From the NCBI GenBank assembly GCA_030630165.1, contig DAOVNN010000065.1:1-10684 (forward strand): a stretch of DNA of 10,684 nucleotides. Direction: 5' to 3'. Positions 1 through 6,279 of the stretch are shown piece by piece. The notes below the pieces were generated by a model. That model saw only the letters and a list, made by a program, of their open reading frames with translations. It was not told where the DNA came from and ran no database searches. Positions within the stretch are counted from its first letter, which is position 1; each line of letters starts with the position of its first letter. Origin of the DNA: Candidatus Krumholzibacteriota bacterium. Its GTDB lineage: Bacteria; Krumholzibacteriota; Krumholzibacteriia; Krumholzibacteriales; Krumholzibacteriaceae. The translations under genes and the position numbers were made by a program.

Positions 1-116
1 AAGGGCTCGTTTATCGTCACATTCTTGATCCCCACGACCCTCTTGCTGCTCTCGAGCTCGATTATCCTTTCCTCCTCGTCGACAGGATAATCGAGCTCGA
101 GAGCAGCAAGAGGGTC
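1..116. repeat. Fold-back (inverted plus direct) copy of fabZ sequence, probable chimera
   Basis: Bases 1-68 are the exact reverse complement of 287-354 inside fabZ, and bases 63-116 are an exact direct copy of 266-319. As a result, 36-68 and 84-116 form a perfect 33-bp inverted repeat around a 15-base loop. The switch point is the six bases TATCCT (63-68), which occur in fabZ at 266-271 and as AGGATA at 287-292, so a small natural inverted repeat could have primed the fold-back. Base 117 is where new sequence (the end of LpxC) begins. This pattern is typical of template switching during amplification or of a chimeric read at a contig end. A real genomic rearrangement is possible but less likely. 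No gene should be called in 1-116. Confidence 0.9.
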
Positions 117-118
117 AT

Positions 119-655
119 ATCATAGCGATCAGGTCGGGACACAACTACAACCTGCAGTTCGCCAGACTCCTCGCGCAGGACATGAAGAACAAGCAGAAAT
201 CTACACTGGGGCCCGGCGACGGGCACTGGGACATCAACATGATCATGGACATCATGCCCCACAGGTATCCTTTCCTCCTCGTCGACAGGATAATCGAGCT
301 CGAGAGCAGCAAGAGGGTCGTGGGGATCAAGAATGTGACGATAAACGAGCCCTTCTTCACGGGGCATTTTCCCGGACAGCCGATAATGCCAGCGGTTCTC
401 ATCGTCGAGGCGATGGCGCAGGTCGGAGGGATCCTGCTTCTCTCGAGCGTGGACAATCCGGAGGATTATCTGGTCTACTTCATGACGATAGACAAGGCGA
501 AGTTCCGGAAGCCTGTCATTCCGGGTGACCAGCTGAGATTCGAGCTCGAGATGCTGTCACTGAAGAAAAAATTCTGCAAGATGAGGGGTAAAGCTTATGT
601 CGACGGCAGTGTCGTTGCCGAGGCAAACCTTTCGTCCACGATCGTGAAGAGATAA
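119..655 (+). CDS. lpxC/fabZ: Bifunctional LpxC-FabZ, 3' part: C-terminus of LpxC fused to 3-hydroxyacyl-ACP dehydratase FabZ (5' truncated)
   Basis: The FabZ part dehydrates (3R)-hydroxyacyl-ACP in type II fatty acid synthesis. LpxC is the zinc deacetylase of lipid A synthesis; both compete for hydroxyacyl-ACP-derived flux in the cytosol. Numbering from the ATG at 182, the dehydratase shows PHRYPFLLVDR (26-36), catalytic His62 in TGHFPGQP and catalytic Glu76 in the VEAMAQ stretch, over 157 residues, a normal FabZ length. The reading frame stays open upstream of 182 and encodes GHIIAIRSGHNYNLQFARLL. This matches the LpxC C-terminus; the His in SGHNYN (codon 140-142) corresponds to E. coli LpxC His265. 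There is no convincing ribosome site before the ATG at 182. I therefore read it as internal to an LpxC-FabZ fusion like those of Bacteroidetes. Most of LpxC is missing because the contig turns chimeric before 117. If 182 is used as a start, the gene is a stand-alone fabZ (182-655). FabZ identity is near certain; the fusion is strongly supported. Confidence 0.93.
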   Translation: MIAIRSGHNYNLQFARLLAQDMKNKQKSTLGPGDGHWDINMIMDIMPHRYPFLLVDRIIELESSKRVVGIKNVTINEPFFTGHFPGQPIMPAVLIVEAMAQVGGILLLSSVDNPEDYLVYFMTIDKAKFRKPVIPGDQLRFELEMLSLKKKFCKMRGKAYVDGSVVAEANLSSTIVKR

Positions 656-662
656 CGGAGGA

Positions 663-1442
663 ATGATGTCGACCGAGGTACATGGAGCGGCGATTGTGCA
701 CGACGGGGCTGAGCTGGGCAAGGATGTCACGATAGGGCCGTACTCTGTCATCGGCCCGGACGTGAAGATAGGCGAAGGGACCTCCGTTGCGAGCAACGTC
801 CTGATCGACGGACATACGACGATCGGCGCCGGCAATACGATCTTTCACGGTGCCGTTCTGGGCACTCCGCCGCAGGATCTGAAGTATCGCGGAGCCAGGT
901 CATCGGTCAGGATCGGCGACAACAATATGATCAGGGAATACGCGACGGTCAACACGGCTACCAACGAGGGAGATGCTACGATCGTTGGAAGCGGTTGCCT
1001 CATGATGGCGTACTCGCATGTCGCGCACGACTGTATCATCGGCGATAACGTGATACTCGCCAACGCGGTCAATCTCGCCGGACATGTGACGATTTACGAT
1101 CACGCGATACTCGGCGGTATGGTCCCAGTTCACCAGTTCGTAAGGATCGGCGTACACTCCTTCGTCGGAGGAGGGAGCCGTGTAGCGAAAGACGTGCTGC
1201 CGTATGTCAAGGTCGCCGGAAGTCCCCCTAAGGTATCGGGCCTCAATACTGTCGGGCTGAAGCGCCGGGGATTCGAGGATTCCCAGCTCGATAGGATCAA
1301 GGCCGCGTACAGGCTGATATACAGGAGCGGACTGAATGTGACTCAGGCGATCGAGCGGATAGAGATAGAGATCGAGTCGAGCGAAGAGATCGAAATACTC
1401 CTCGATTTCATACGCGGATCGCAGCGCGGAATAACTCTCTGA
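663..1442 (+). CDS. lpxA: Acyl-[ACP]-UDP-N-acetylglucosamine O-acyltransferase LpxA
   Basis: First enzyme of lipid A synthesis: it transfers a 3-hydroxyacyl chain from ACP to position 3 of UDP-GlcNAc. At 259 residues it has the standard length. The N-terminal two thirds is a left-handed beta-helix made of hexapeptide repeats (IGPYSVIGPDVKIGEG and onward). The catalytic His is His122 in SHVAHDC, matching E. coli His125, with His119 matching His122. The C-terminal helical part keeps NTVGLKRRGF and AYRLIYRSG. Gly170 aligns with E. coli Gly173, the residue whose small size allows a long (C14) acyl chain; a long-chain preference here is inference. The gene lies 7 bases after lpxC-fabZ. GGAGG at 657-661 is only one base from the ATG at 663 and four from the next ATG at 666, so translation may really begin at 666. 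The neighbouring oxidoreductase raises the question whether the acceptor is UDP-GlcNAc or the 3-amino sugar. Confidence 0.97.
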   Translation: MMSTEVHGAAIVHDGAELGKDVTIGPYSVIGPDVKIGEGTSVASNVLIDGHTTIGAGNTIFHGAVLGTPPQDLKYRGARSSVRIGDNNMIREYATVNTATNEGDATIVGSGCLMMAYSHVAHDCIIGDNVILANAVNLAGHVTIYDHAILGGMVPVHQFVRIGVHSFVGGGSRVAKDVLPYVKVAGSPPKVSGLNTVGLKRRGFEDSQLDRIKAAYRLIYRSGLNVTQAIERIEIEIESSEEIEILLDFIRGSQRGITL

Positions 1443-1473
1443 TAACCACACACATCGAAAAGCGGGGTACACT

Positions 1474-2451
1474 ATGGGCGAGTCCCGGGGATTAAAGGCC
1501 GGAGTCATTGGTACCGGAAGTCTCGGTAATCACCATGCGAGGATCTATGCCTCCTCGGATAAGGTCGATGAGGTTTTCCTGCAGGATTCAGACTCGGCTA
1601 AGGCTGAGGAGATGGCGGAACGATGGGGAACGCAGGTCTGCGGCAGTCCCTCCGAACTGCTGGCGAAATGCGACGTGGTGAGTATTTGCACGCCTGCCAC
1701 TGTGCATCATTCCCTCGCGCTGGAAGCATTCGCCGAAGGGGTCCATGTCCTCGTCGAAAAGCCTCTCGCCGCAAGTTCGGCTGAGGGCAGGGAGATGGTG
1801 GAAGCGGCGGCGAAGGCAGGACTCGTGCTGCAGGTAGGTCATATCGAGAGGTTCAACGGCGCTTTCGAGGCCGCGGCAGGACTCGTGCGAAACCCTATGT
1901 TCATAGAATGCCACAGGCTCGGCACCTTCACGCCAAGGGGGACGGATGTCTCCGTGGTAGTCGACCTTATGATACACGATATCGATCTTGTGCTGTCGCT
2001 TCTCGAAGGCGACCGCCTCGTGGAACTGCGCGCTTCCGGTGCGAACGTTCTGACCGGCTCTCCAGACATCGTAAATGCGAGGCTCGAGTTCGAGGGAGGG
2101 TGTGTCGCGAACCTTACCGCCAGCAGGGTCTCGCGTGAGCCGCTCAGGAAGATGCGTTTCTTCGAGGAGAATCTGTATGTATCGGCCGATCTGAGGGCGC
2201 GGTCGATCGAGGCGTTCGGCAAGGCTGCCGATGTGCCGGCCGAGCAGCTCGCTTCTGATCCGATGGCTTTCATCAAACCGATCGGTGCCGCTGTAGACGA
2301 CGGAGAACCGCTGATGAAAGAGATCTACTCGTTCATCGAGGCGGCCCGGGGAATCCACGAACCGGTAGTTTCCGGGGTCCAGGGACTGTACGCCCTGGAA
2401 ACGGCGGAGATGATCCTCGAACGGTTGAGGAAGGACCGCCCCGAGGGATGA
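1474..2451 (+). CDS. Gfo/Idh/MocA-family NAD(P)-dependent oxidoreductase, GnnA-like candidate
   Basis: A 325-residue sugar oxidoreductase. The N-terminal Rossmann fold has GTGSLG at residues 13-18, and Asp38 at the end of the second strand favours NAD(H) over NADP(H). The family EKPLA motif is at 95-99, followed by QVGHIERFNG (120-129) and DLMIHDIDL (164-172), with His168 in the usual active-site position. It sits between lpxA and lpxB, the position of gnnA in Acidithiobacillus ferrooxidans. There GnnA oxidises C3 of UDP-GlcNAc so that the aminotransferase GnnB can make UDP-GlcNAc3N, giving amide-linked acyl chains in lipid A. No GnnB-like aminotransferase lies in the window, so the function is inferred from fold and position only. 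The ATG at 1474 follows GCGGGG (1462-1467), a weak ribosome site, and leaves the 13-18 glycine motif at the normal distance from the start. It ends in an ATGA overlap with lpxB. Confidence 0.88.
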   Translation: MGESRGLKAGVIGTGSLGNHHARIYASSDKVDEVFLQDSDSAKAEEMAERWGTQVCGSPSELLAKCDVVSICTPATVHHSLALEAFAEGVHVLVEKPLAASSAEGREMVEAAAKAGLVLQVGHIERFNGAFEAAAGLVRNPMFIECHRLGTFTPRGTDVSVVVDLMIHDIDLVLSLLEGDRLVELRASGANVLTGSPDIVNARLEFEGGCVANLTASRVSREPLRKMRFFEENLYVSADLRARSIEAFGKAADVPAEQLASDPMAFIKPIGAAVDDGEPLMKEIYSFIEAARGIHEPVVSGVQGLYALETAEMILERLRKDRPEG

Positions 2452-3566
2452 AGACGATCCTGATAACCTGCGGCGAGACAAGCGGCGATCATCACGCCGC
2501 AGCTCTCATATCAGCGATCAGGGCCAGGGAGCCCGGGACGAGATTCATCGCCATGGGTGGAGAGGCGATGGCCGCGGCCGGGGCCGACGTGAGGTTCTCT
2601 ATTGAGGACTACGCCTTCATGGGTTTCTCAGAGATCGTCTCCGGACTCGCGAAAATCAGGAAACTCGAGAAGGCTCTTGGAGAACTACTCTCCAGTGGAG
2701 ATATCGATCTCTATATCCCCGTTGATTATCCCGGAATGAATATGAGGATCGCCGCACGGGCAAAGGCCGGGGGGATCCCCGTACTGTACTTTATAAGCCC
2801 GCAGGTCTGGGCGTGGGCCGGGTGGAGAACGAGAAAGATGAAGAAGGTCGTCGACCTCATGGCTGTCATTCTTCCCTTCGAGGTCGAATACTACAGGGAA
2901 AAAGGTATCCCGGTCCTTTTTGCCGGCCATCCCATGCTCGATGAGATAGGCACTCCTCCTGTTCCGAAATCAGCACCCGGCAGGAACGAGGAGTTCGAGA
3001 TCCTCCTCTTTCCCGGCAGCAGGAAGCAGGAGGTCCTCAATCACCTCGGTCCGATGCTCGGTGCTGCGCGCGGGTTGAAGGGAAAATGGCCGATGTGCAG
3101 ATTTAGGCTCGGGGCCGCGCCGCTCATAGATGACGGACTGCTCGCTGTTCCCCCTGACATGAAGGAATATGTGACGCTGACGCGCAGCGGTATCGAGGAA
3201 CTGGCCGGTGTGAAACTGGTCATAGCATCGTCAGGTACCGTTACCCTTCAGACTGCCATGTCCGGAACACCGATGGTCGTGATATACAGGACGTCGGGTC
3301 TGACCTATCTTCTCGCCAGGTCGCTGGTGAAGATACCCTGGATCGCCATGCCCAATGTCCTTGCCGGAGACCTTGTAGTCCCGGAGCTGATACAGAAGGA
3401 TGCCGCTGCGGGCCGGATCGCGGACGAGGCCGACAGACTCCTCGGAGACAGCGGACGTTACGGTGAGATCTCCTCGCGGCTCCTTTCACTGAGGGATTCA
3501 CTCAGGCGTGAAGGCGGGATGGACGATCTCGCTGAGAGGGCTCTCTCGATGGCAGGCCAGAGATGA
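2448..3566 (+). CDS. lpxB: Lipid-A-disaccharide synthase LpxB
   Basis: A GT19 glycosyltransferase that joins 2,3-diacyl-GlcN-1-phosphate (lipid X) and UDP-2,3-diacyl-GlcN into the beta-1',6-linked disaccharide at the inner face of the cytoplasmic membrane. It is 372 residues, normal for the family. Visible motifs are GETSGD (9-14), MGGEAM (36-41), VDYPGMN (92-98, Asp93 matching the essential E. coli Asp98), FISPQVWAW (115-123), LPFE (142-145), AGHP (159-162), PGSRKQE (189-195) and ASSGTVTL near 260-267. Residue 268 is Gln (CAG at 3249-3251), where LpxB and related GT-B enzymes usually have Glu after SGTxTL. Its ATG overlaps the preceding stop (ATGA), implying coupled translation; GAGGAAGGA at 2427-2435 may act as a distant ribosome site. 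Identity is secure; the effect of the Gln is unknown. Confidence 0.97.
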   Translation: MKTILITCGETSGDHHAAALISAIRAREPGTRFIAMGGEAMAAAGADVRFSIEDYAFMGFSEIVSGLAKIRKLEKALGELLSSGDIDLYIPVDYPGMNMRIAARAKAGGIPVLYFISPQVWAWAGWRTRKMKKVVDLMAVILPFEVEYYREKGIPVLFAGHPMLDEIGTPPVPKSAPGRNEEFEILLFPGSRKQEVLNHLGPMLGAARGLKGKWPMCRFRLGAAPLIDDGLLAVPPDMKEYVTLTRSGIEELAGVKLVIASSGTVTLQTAMSGTPMVVIYRTSGLTYLLARSLVKIPWIAMPNVLAGDLVVPELIQKDAAAGRIADEADRLLGDSGRYGEISSRLLSLRDSLRREGGMDDLAERALSMAGQR

Positions 3567-4246
3567 AGATCAGGCCGAACGCAAAGGTTGTGAGCTTCCT
3601 CGCCTCTCTGATGATCAGGCTGCTCGGCGTCACTTGGCGCCTGGAGATCAGGGGAGGGGAACGTCTCGACAGGGCCCGGAAGATATCTGAGAGGGTGATA
3701 TATGCCTTCTGGCATGGAAGGCTGCTCGCTCTCAGCTGGTCGCACAGGAACAGGAATGTACATGTACTGGCCTCCGAGCACTACGATGGAGACCTGATGG
3801 GGAAGACCATCGAATGGCTCGGTTTCGGGCACCTCAAGGGATCGACGACGAGGGGTGGAGCCAGGGCGCTGAGGGAACTCAAAGGCGTTCTGGCGGAAGG
3901 CTGCGACATCGGATTGACGGTCGACGGCCCGAAGGGGCCGAGGGGCAGGGTGCAGCAGGGAGCGACCGAATTGAGCCGTCTCGCTTCTTGTGCCGTAGTG
4001 CCGATCACGGATACCGCGAAGGGGCGAAAGATATTTGGTTCATGGGACAGGTTCCAGATCCCCGTTCCTTTCGCAAAGGTGATCGTGGAGTACGGCGAGC
4101 CACTCATCGTTCCCGGCACAGCCGGAGCGGAAGAGAGGGAGGAGCTGAGGATAGAACTGGAGAAGCGACTGGGAGATCTGACCTCCCGTCTTGACAGGGA
4201 GATCGGTTACAGGGGTGAGGATGTCTGGCCGCATGAGGATAGTTGA
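3563..4246 (+). CDS. DUF374 lysophospholipid acyltransferase-family protein, LpxJ-like candidate
   Basis: A 227-residue protein of the DUF374 branch of the acyltransferase superfamily. It begins with a short amphipathic or membrane-associated stretch (about 8-24). The family pattern follows: AFWHGRLL (48-55), SEHYDGDLMG (71-80), GSTTRGG (93-99) and the highly typical DGPKGPRG (121-128), then an acyl-acceptor region with ATELSRLA and VVPI. DUF374 members in Helicobacter and Campylobacter (LpxJ) add a secondary acyl chain to lipid A precursors. The location between lpxB and lpxK supports a similar lipid A acylation role here, but substrate and acyl chain cannot be read from sequence. The start overlaps the lpxB stop (ATGA) and has no strong ribosome site of its own, so translation is probably coupled. 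No LpxL/HtrB-type acyltransferase is in the window. Family assignment is strong; the LpxJ role is inference. Confidence 0.9.
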   Translation: MKIRPNAKVVSFLASLMIRLLGVTWRLEIRGGERLDRARKISERVIYAFWHGRLLALSWSHRNRNVHVLASEHYDGDLMGKTIEWLGFGHLKGSTTRGGARALRELKGVLAEGCDIGLTVDGPKGPRGRVQQGATELSRLASCAVVPITDTAKGRKIFGSWDRFQIPVPFAKVIVEYGEPLIVPGTAGAEEREELRIELEKRLGDLTSRLDREIGYRGEDVWPHEDS

Positions 4247-5330
4247 AAGATACTCTAAACGGATGCGGATCTTCATGGGCGCCGGCGGGTGGTCCCTGCT
4301 CGGCCCCTTCAGGTACGCACTTTCCATATTTTACGGGCTGCATGCCCGCATGACTCCGGTGCCGACGCCCCGCGCGACCGTATCGGGACCGAAGATAATA
4401 TCTGTAGGAAACATCGAGGTCGGCGGAGGCGGGAAGACGCCATGCGTCCTGGCGATAGCTTCGGCGCTCGCGGCAAAAGGGCTGAAGCCGGCCGTAGTGA
4501 CCAGGGGGTACGGGGGAAGCGCGAGCCGCAGCGGAGGCGCCGTCGCACTGCCCGGAGAAGCCGGTGGAGACAGTGATCTTCCCGAGGGATATACGATGTG
4601 GACGGGCGGCAGTGAGTTTGAAGCATCTCGTGAACTGGGAGATGAGGCCGTTCTGTATATAAGGGCAGGCCTGCCTCTCGCGGTCGACAGGGACAGGGCG
4701 AGGGGGATAAGGGCGATATCGGAAGCGGCGGGGCCTACCCATGTGATCCTGGACGACGCGTTCCACAGGACGGCGCTCCCGAAGGACCTCGACATCCTTC
4801 TCCTCGACGCGGAAAAGCCGTTCGGAACCGGCCGGCTCCTCCCCTTCGGTACCCTGAGGGAACCGTCATCGGCATCGGCGCGGGCGGGAGCTGTCGTATT
4901 CACCAGAGCGCGCGACAGATCCGTTCCTGTAGAGGCAGCCCGGTTCGTTGAGGATAAACCTGTCTTCTTCTCGCGGCACTTGGCCTCCTCGCTTTCGGAC
5001 TGTAAAGGGGCTCGGTTCGATGCCGCCGGTCTCGCGGGAGCGCAGATCGCTCTACTGAGCGGGATAGCGAAGCCCGGCTCATTCGAGGATACCGCAGTCG
5101 AATTCGGACTGGACCCGGAGGTCTCCTTCAGATATGACGACCATCACGAATATTCCGCCGGAGATATCACGGAGATAATAGAAGAGTGCACTGCGCGGAC
5201 TGTCTTTGTCACGACAGCTAAAGACTGGGGCAAGGTCTCATCGATCTTCCCCGAAGAGGCGAGACTGCTGAGGCTCGATATGGATATGGAGATTGCCGGG
5301 ATGGAGGAACTGCTGGCGCCCGTGCTCTGA
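4221..5330 (+). CDS. lpxK: Tetraacyldisaccharide 4'-kinase LpxK
   Basis: An ATP-dependent, membrane-associated kinase that phosphorylates the 4' position of tetraacyldisaccharide-1-phosphate to give lipid IVA. From the ATG at 4221 it is 369 residues. It has an N-terminal hydrophobic anchor (FMGAGGWSLLGPFRYALSIF), a P-loop in VGNIEVGGGGKTP (62-74, Lys72), RGYGG, GDEA (140-143, Asp141 being the family's conserved acid), and ILLLDAEKPFGTGRLLPFG followed by TLREP. The C-terminal TTAKDWGK is also typical. The usual DDGFQH motif reads DDAFHR here (178-183). I chose 4221 because AGGGG at 4211-4215 lies at a good distance from it. A TTG at 4191 would extend the frame by 10 codons but has no ribosome site; ATGs at 4233 and 4263 are alternatives. 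The start overlaps the DUF374 gene by 26 bases. It is the last gene of the lpx operon, with no waaA beside it. Confidence 0.95.
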   Translation: MSGRMRIVERYSKRMRIFMGAGGWSLLGPFRYALSIFYGLHARMTPVPTPRATVSGPKIISVGNIEVGGGGKTPCVLAIASALAAKGLKPAVVTRGYGGSASRSGGAVALPGEAGGDSDLPEGYTMWTGGSEFEASRELGDEAVLYIRAGLPLAVDRDRARGIRAISEAAGPTHVILDDAFHRTALPKDLDILLLDAEKPFGTGRLLPFGTLREPSSASARAGAVVFTRARDRSVPVEAARFVEDKPVFFSRHLASSLSDCKGARFDAAGLAGAQIALLSGIAKPGSFEDTAVEFGLDPEVSFRYDDHHEYSAGDITEIIEECTARTVFVTTAKDWGKVSSIFPEEARLLRLDMDMEIAGMEELLAPVL

Positions 5331-5360
5331 GTCTGCGGTCGGCTGACAGGATATGAGAAA

Positions 5361-5388
5361 CGGCCGCTCCCCTTCCGGGGAACGGCCG
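5361..5388. terminator. Hairpin between convergent genes, probable bidirectional terminator
   Basis: CGGCCGCTCCCC (5361-5372), loop TTCC (5373-5376), GGGGAACGGCCG (5377-5388) form a 12-bp stem. In the + transcript one pair is a C-A mismatch; in the - transcript the same pair is a G-U wobble and the loop becomes GGAA, a GNRA tetraloop, so the hairpin is better on the - strand. There it is followed by TTTCTC, a poor U tract; on the + side CTGTTCT follows. It lies 31 bases after lpxK and 40 bases after the end of the lipoprotein gene, the expected place for a shared terminator. Confidence 0.65.
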
Positions 5389-5428
5389 CTGTTCTATAAA
5401 ACACCGGTTACCCTGTTGGCCGTACCGT

Positions 5429-6052
5429 TTAGAAATCAGTCTTATTGGTCTTTGTGATCAGAGGATCGCCGAAGTTCACGTGAAGACCGGCCTGGAAGGT
5501 GACCTCCCTGTCCGTCTGGACCTCGTGACCCGTAAAAGTGATCCTCGCGTTGGTGTATATTTCCGCTGGAGTGTACTGCATCGATACCAGGGGATCGACG
5601 TTCTTGGATCCGAAGGGAACGATGACTATCCACGCCTCGACCATTTCATCGGCCGGGATGAGGACGCTCGTGTTGCCCGTAAACGGCGGGACAGGTACTA
5701 TTCCACTGCCGTCGGTAGACACGAACTCCACAGTGTATCCCGTAACGAGGAAATCGCCGAGGGACAACTCGGGTTCGATCAGGCTGTTGTAGGGCCTGTT
5801 GTGGAATACGACCTTGACGCGGTCCTCTTTGATATAGTCGTCATCGATCTTGTAAATGTTCGTGTCCTCGTAGTAGAGTGAATCGCCCTGCTCGAGAACG
5901 TCGCAGAGATACGGCATACCGTCATTCATATAGCTGACATATACGATTGTCCGGGTTGTGTAATTATACGGCTTATCGCTACAACCGACCATGACGGCGA
6001 TGCCTACTATAAGCATAACGGCTGCGACAAGGCTCATCTTCCTCACTGACAT
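5429..6052 (-). CDS. Putative secreted lipoprotein of unknown function
   Basis: A 207-residue protein that I do not recognise. It has a short charged N-terminus (Arg4, Lys5), a hydrophobic core (about 8-22) and a lipobox-like VMVGC with Cys24, so it is probably a signal-peptidase II lipoprotein with a mature part of about 184 residues. CSD after cleavage puts Ser at +2. The mature part is rich in alternating hydrophobic and polar stretches with many Tyr, Asp, Val and Thr, and no long helices, suggesting beta-sandwich folding. The C-terminal segment ARITFTGHEVQTDREVTF resembles beta-strand repeats seen in other envelope lipoproteins. A strong ribosome site, AGGAGG (complement of 6060-6065), lies 7 bases before the ATG, fixing the start. 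The gene stands alone, convergent with lpxK and divergent from nadB. Outer-membrane or periplasmic location is inferred from the signal only. Confidence 0.82.
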   Translation of the reverse strand: MSVRKMSLVAAVMLIVGIAVMVGCSDKPYNYTTRTIVYVSYMNDGMPYLCDVLEQGDSLYYEDTNIYKIDDDYIKEDRVKVVFHNRPYNSLIEPELSLGDFLVTGYTVEFVSTDGSGIVPVPPFTGNTSVLIPADEMVEAWIVIVPFGSKNVDPLVSMQYTPAEIYTNARITFTGHEVQTDREVTFQAGLHVNFGDPLITKTNKTDF

Positions 6053-6166
6053 CGGGTAACCTCCTGATGTAATTTACTGGCTTCAAGGTGTTTCAACGCT
6101 CACTACGCAATGTTTGTGCCAGAATATCGCCGGCAGGCGCATCTGTATATCAAGCAAAAACAATCG

Positions 6167-6196
6167 ATTATAACAGCCTTGAGGGGTGGGGATGAA
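6167..6196 (-). promoter_or_regulatory. Weak candidate promoter for the lipoprotein gene
   Basis: On the - strand a perfect TATAAT (complement of 6167-6172) is preceded by TTCATC (complement of 6191-6196) 18 bases upstream. The -10 is ideal for a sigma-70-type factor but the -35 is poor, and the leader would be about 100 bases. Promoter rules of this lineage are unknown, so this is only a candidate. Confidence 0.28.
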
Positions 6197-6228
6197 CGAG
6201 GGAGCCTGCAATATGCATAATGCACTTC

Positions 6229-6257
6229 TTTACGTTGCGACCGGAAACATCTATTAT
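6229..6257 (+). promoter_or_regulatory. Weak candidate promoter for the nadB operon
   Basis: TTTACG (6229-6234), 17 bases, then TATTAT (6252-6257) resembles a sigma-70 promoter (4 of 6 and 5 of 6). Transcription would start close to 6264, just before the ribosome site GGGAGG (6265-6270) that serves the ATG at 6280. In the rest of the 6053-6279 gap I see no riboswitch, clear operator palindrome or small gene. Confidence 0.33.
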
Positions 6258-6279
6258 CTGAGTCGGGAGGCATGGCGCC

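Noticed and set aside
62..456. Two minus-strand open frames of about 100 codons (62-367 and 145-456)
   Set aside because: They exist only because of the fold-back sequence and the antisense of fabZ; both share the same residues from the duplicated segment and have no family features.
900..2481. Long minus-strand open frames opposite lpxA and the oxidoreductase (900-1508, 1588-2481)
   Set aside because: Antisense shadows of well-conserved genes in GC-rich DNA; their translations are low-complexity in style, with no motifs or ribosome sites.
4104..4903. Minus-strand open frames opposite the DUF374 and lpxK genes
   Set aside because: Arg/Pro/Ser-rich shadow translations typical of antisense GC-rich sequence; the + strand genes carry full family motifs.
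6053..6279. Possible riboswitch or NAD-responsive leader before nadB
   Set aside because: I could not find a recognisable aptamer, an attenuator hairpin or a convincing operator palindrome; the likely promoter leaves almost no leader.
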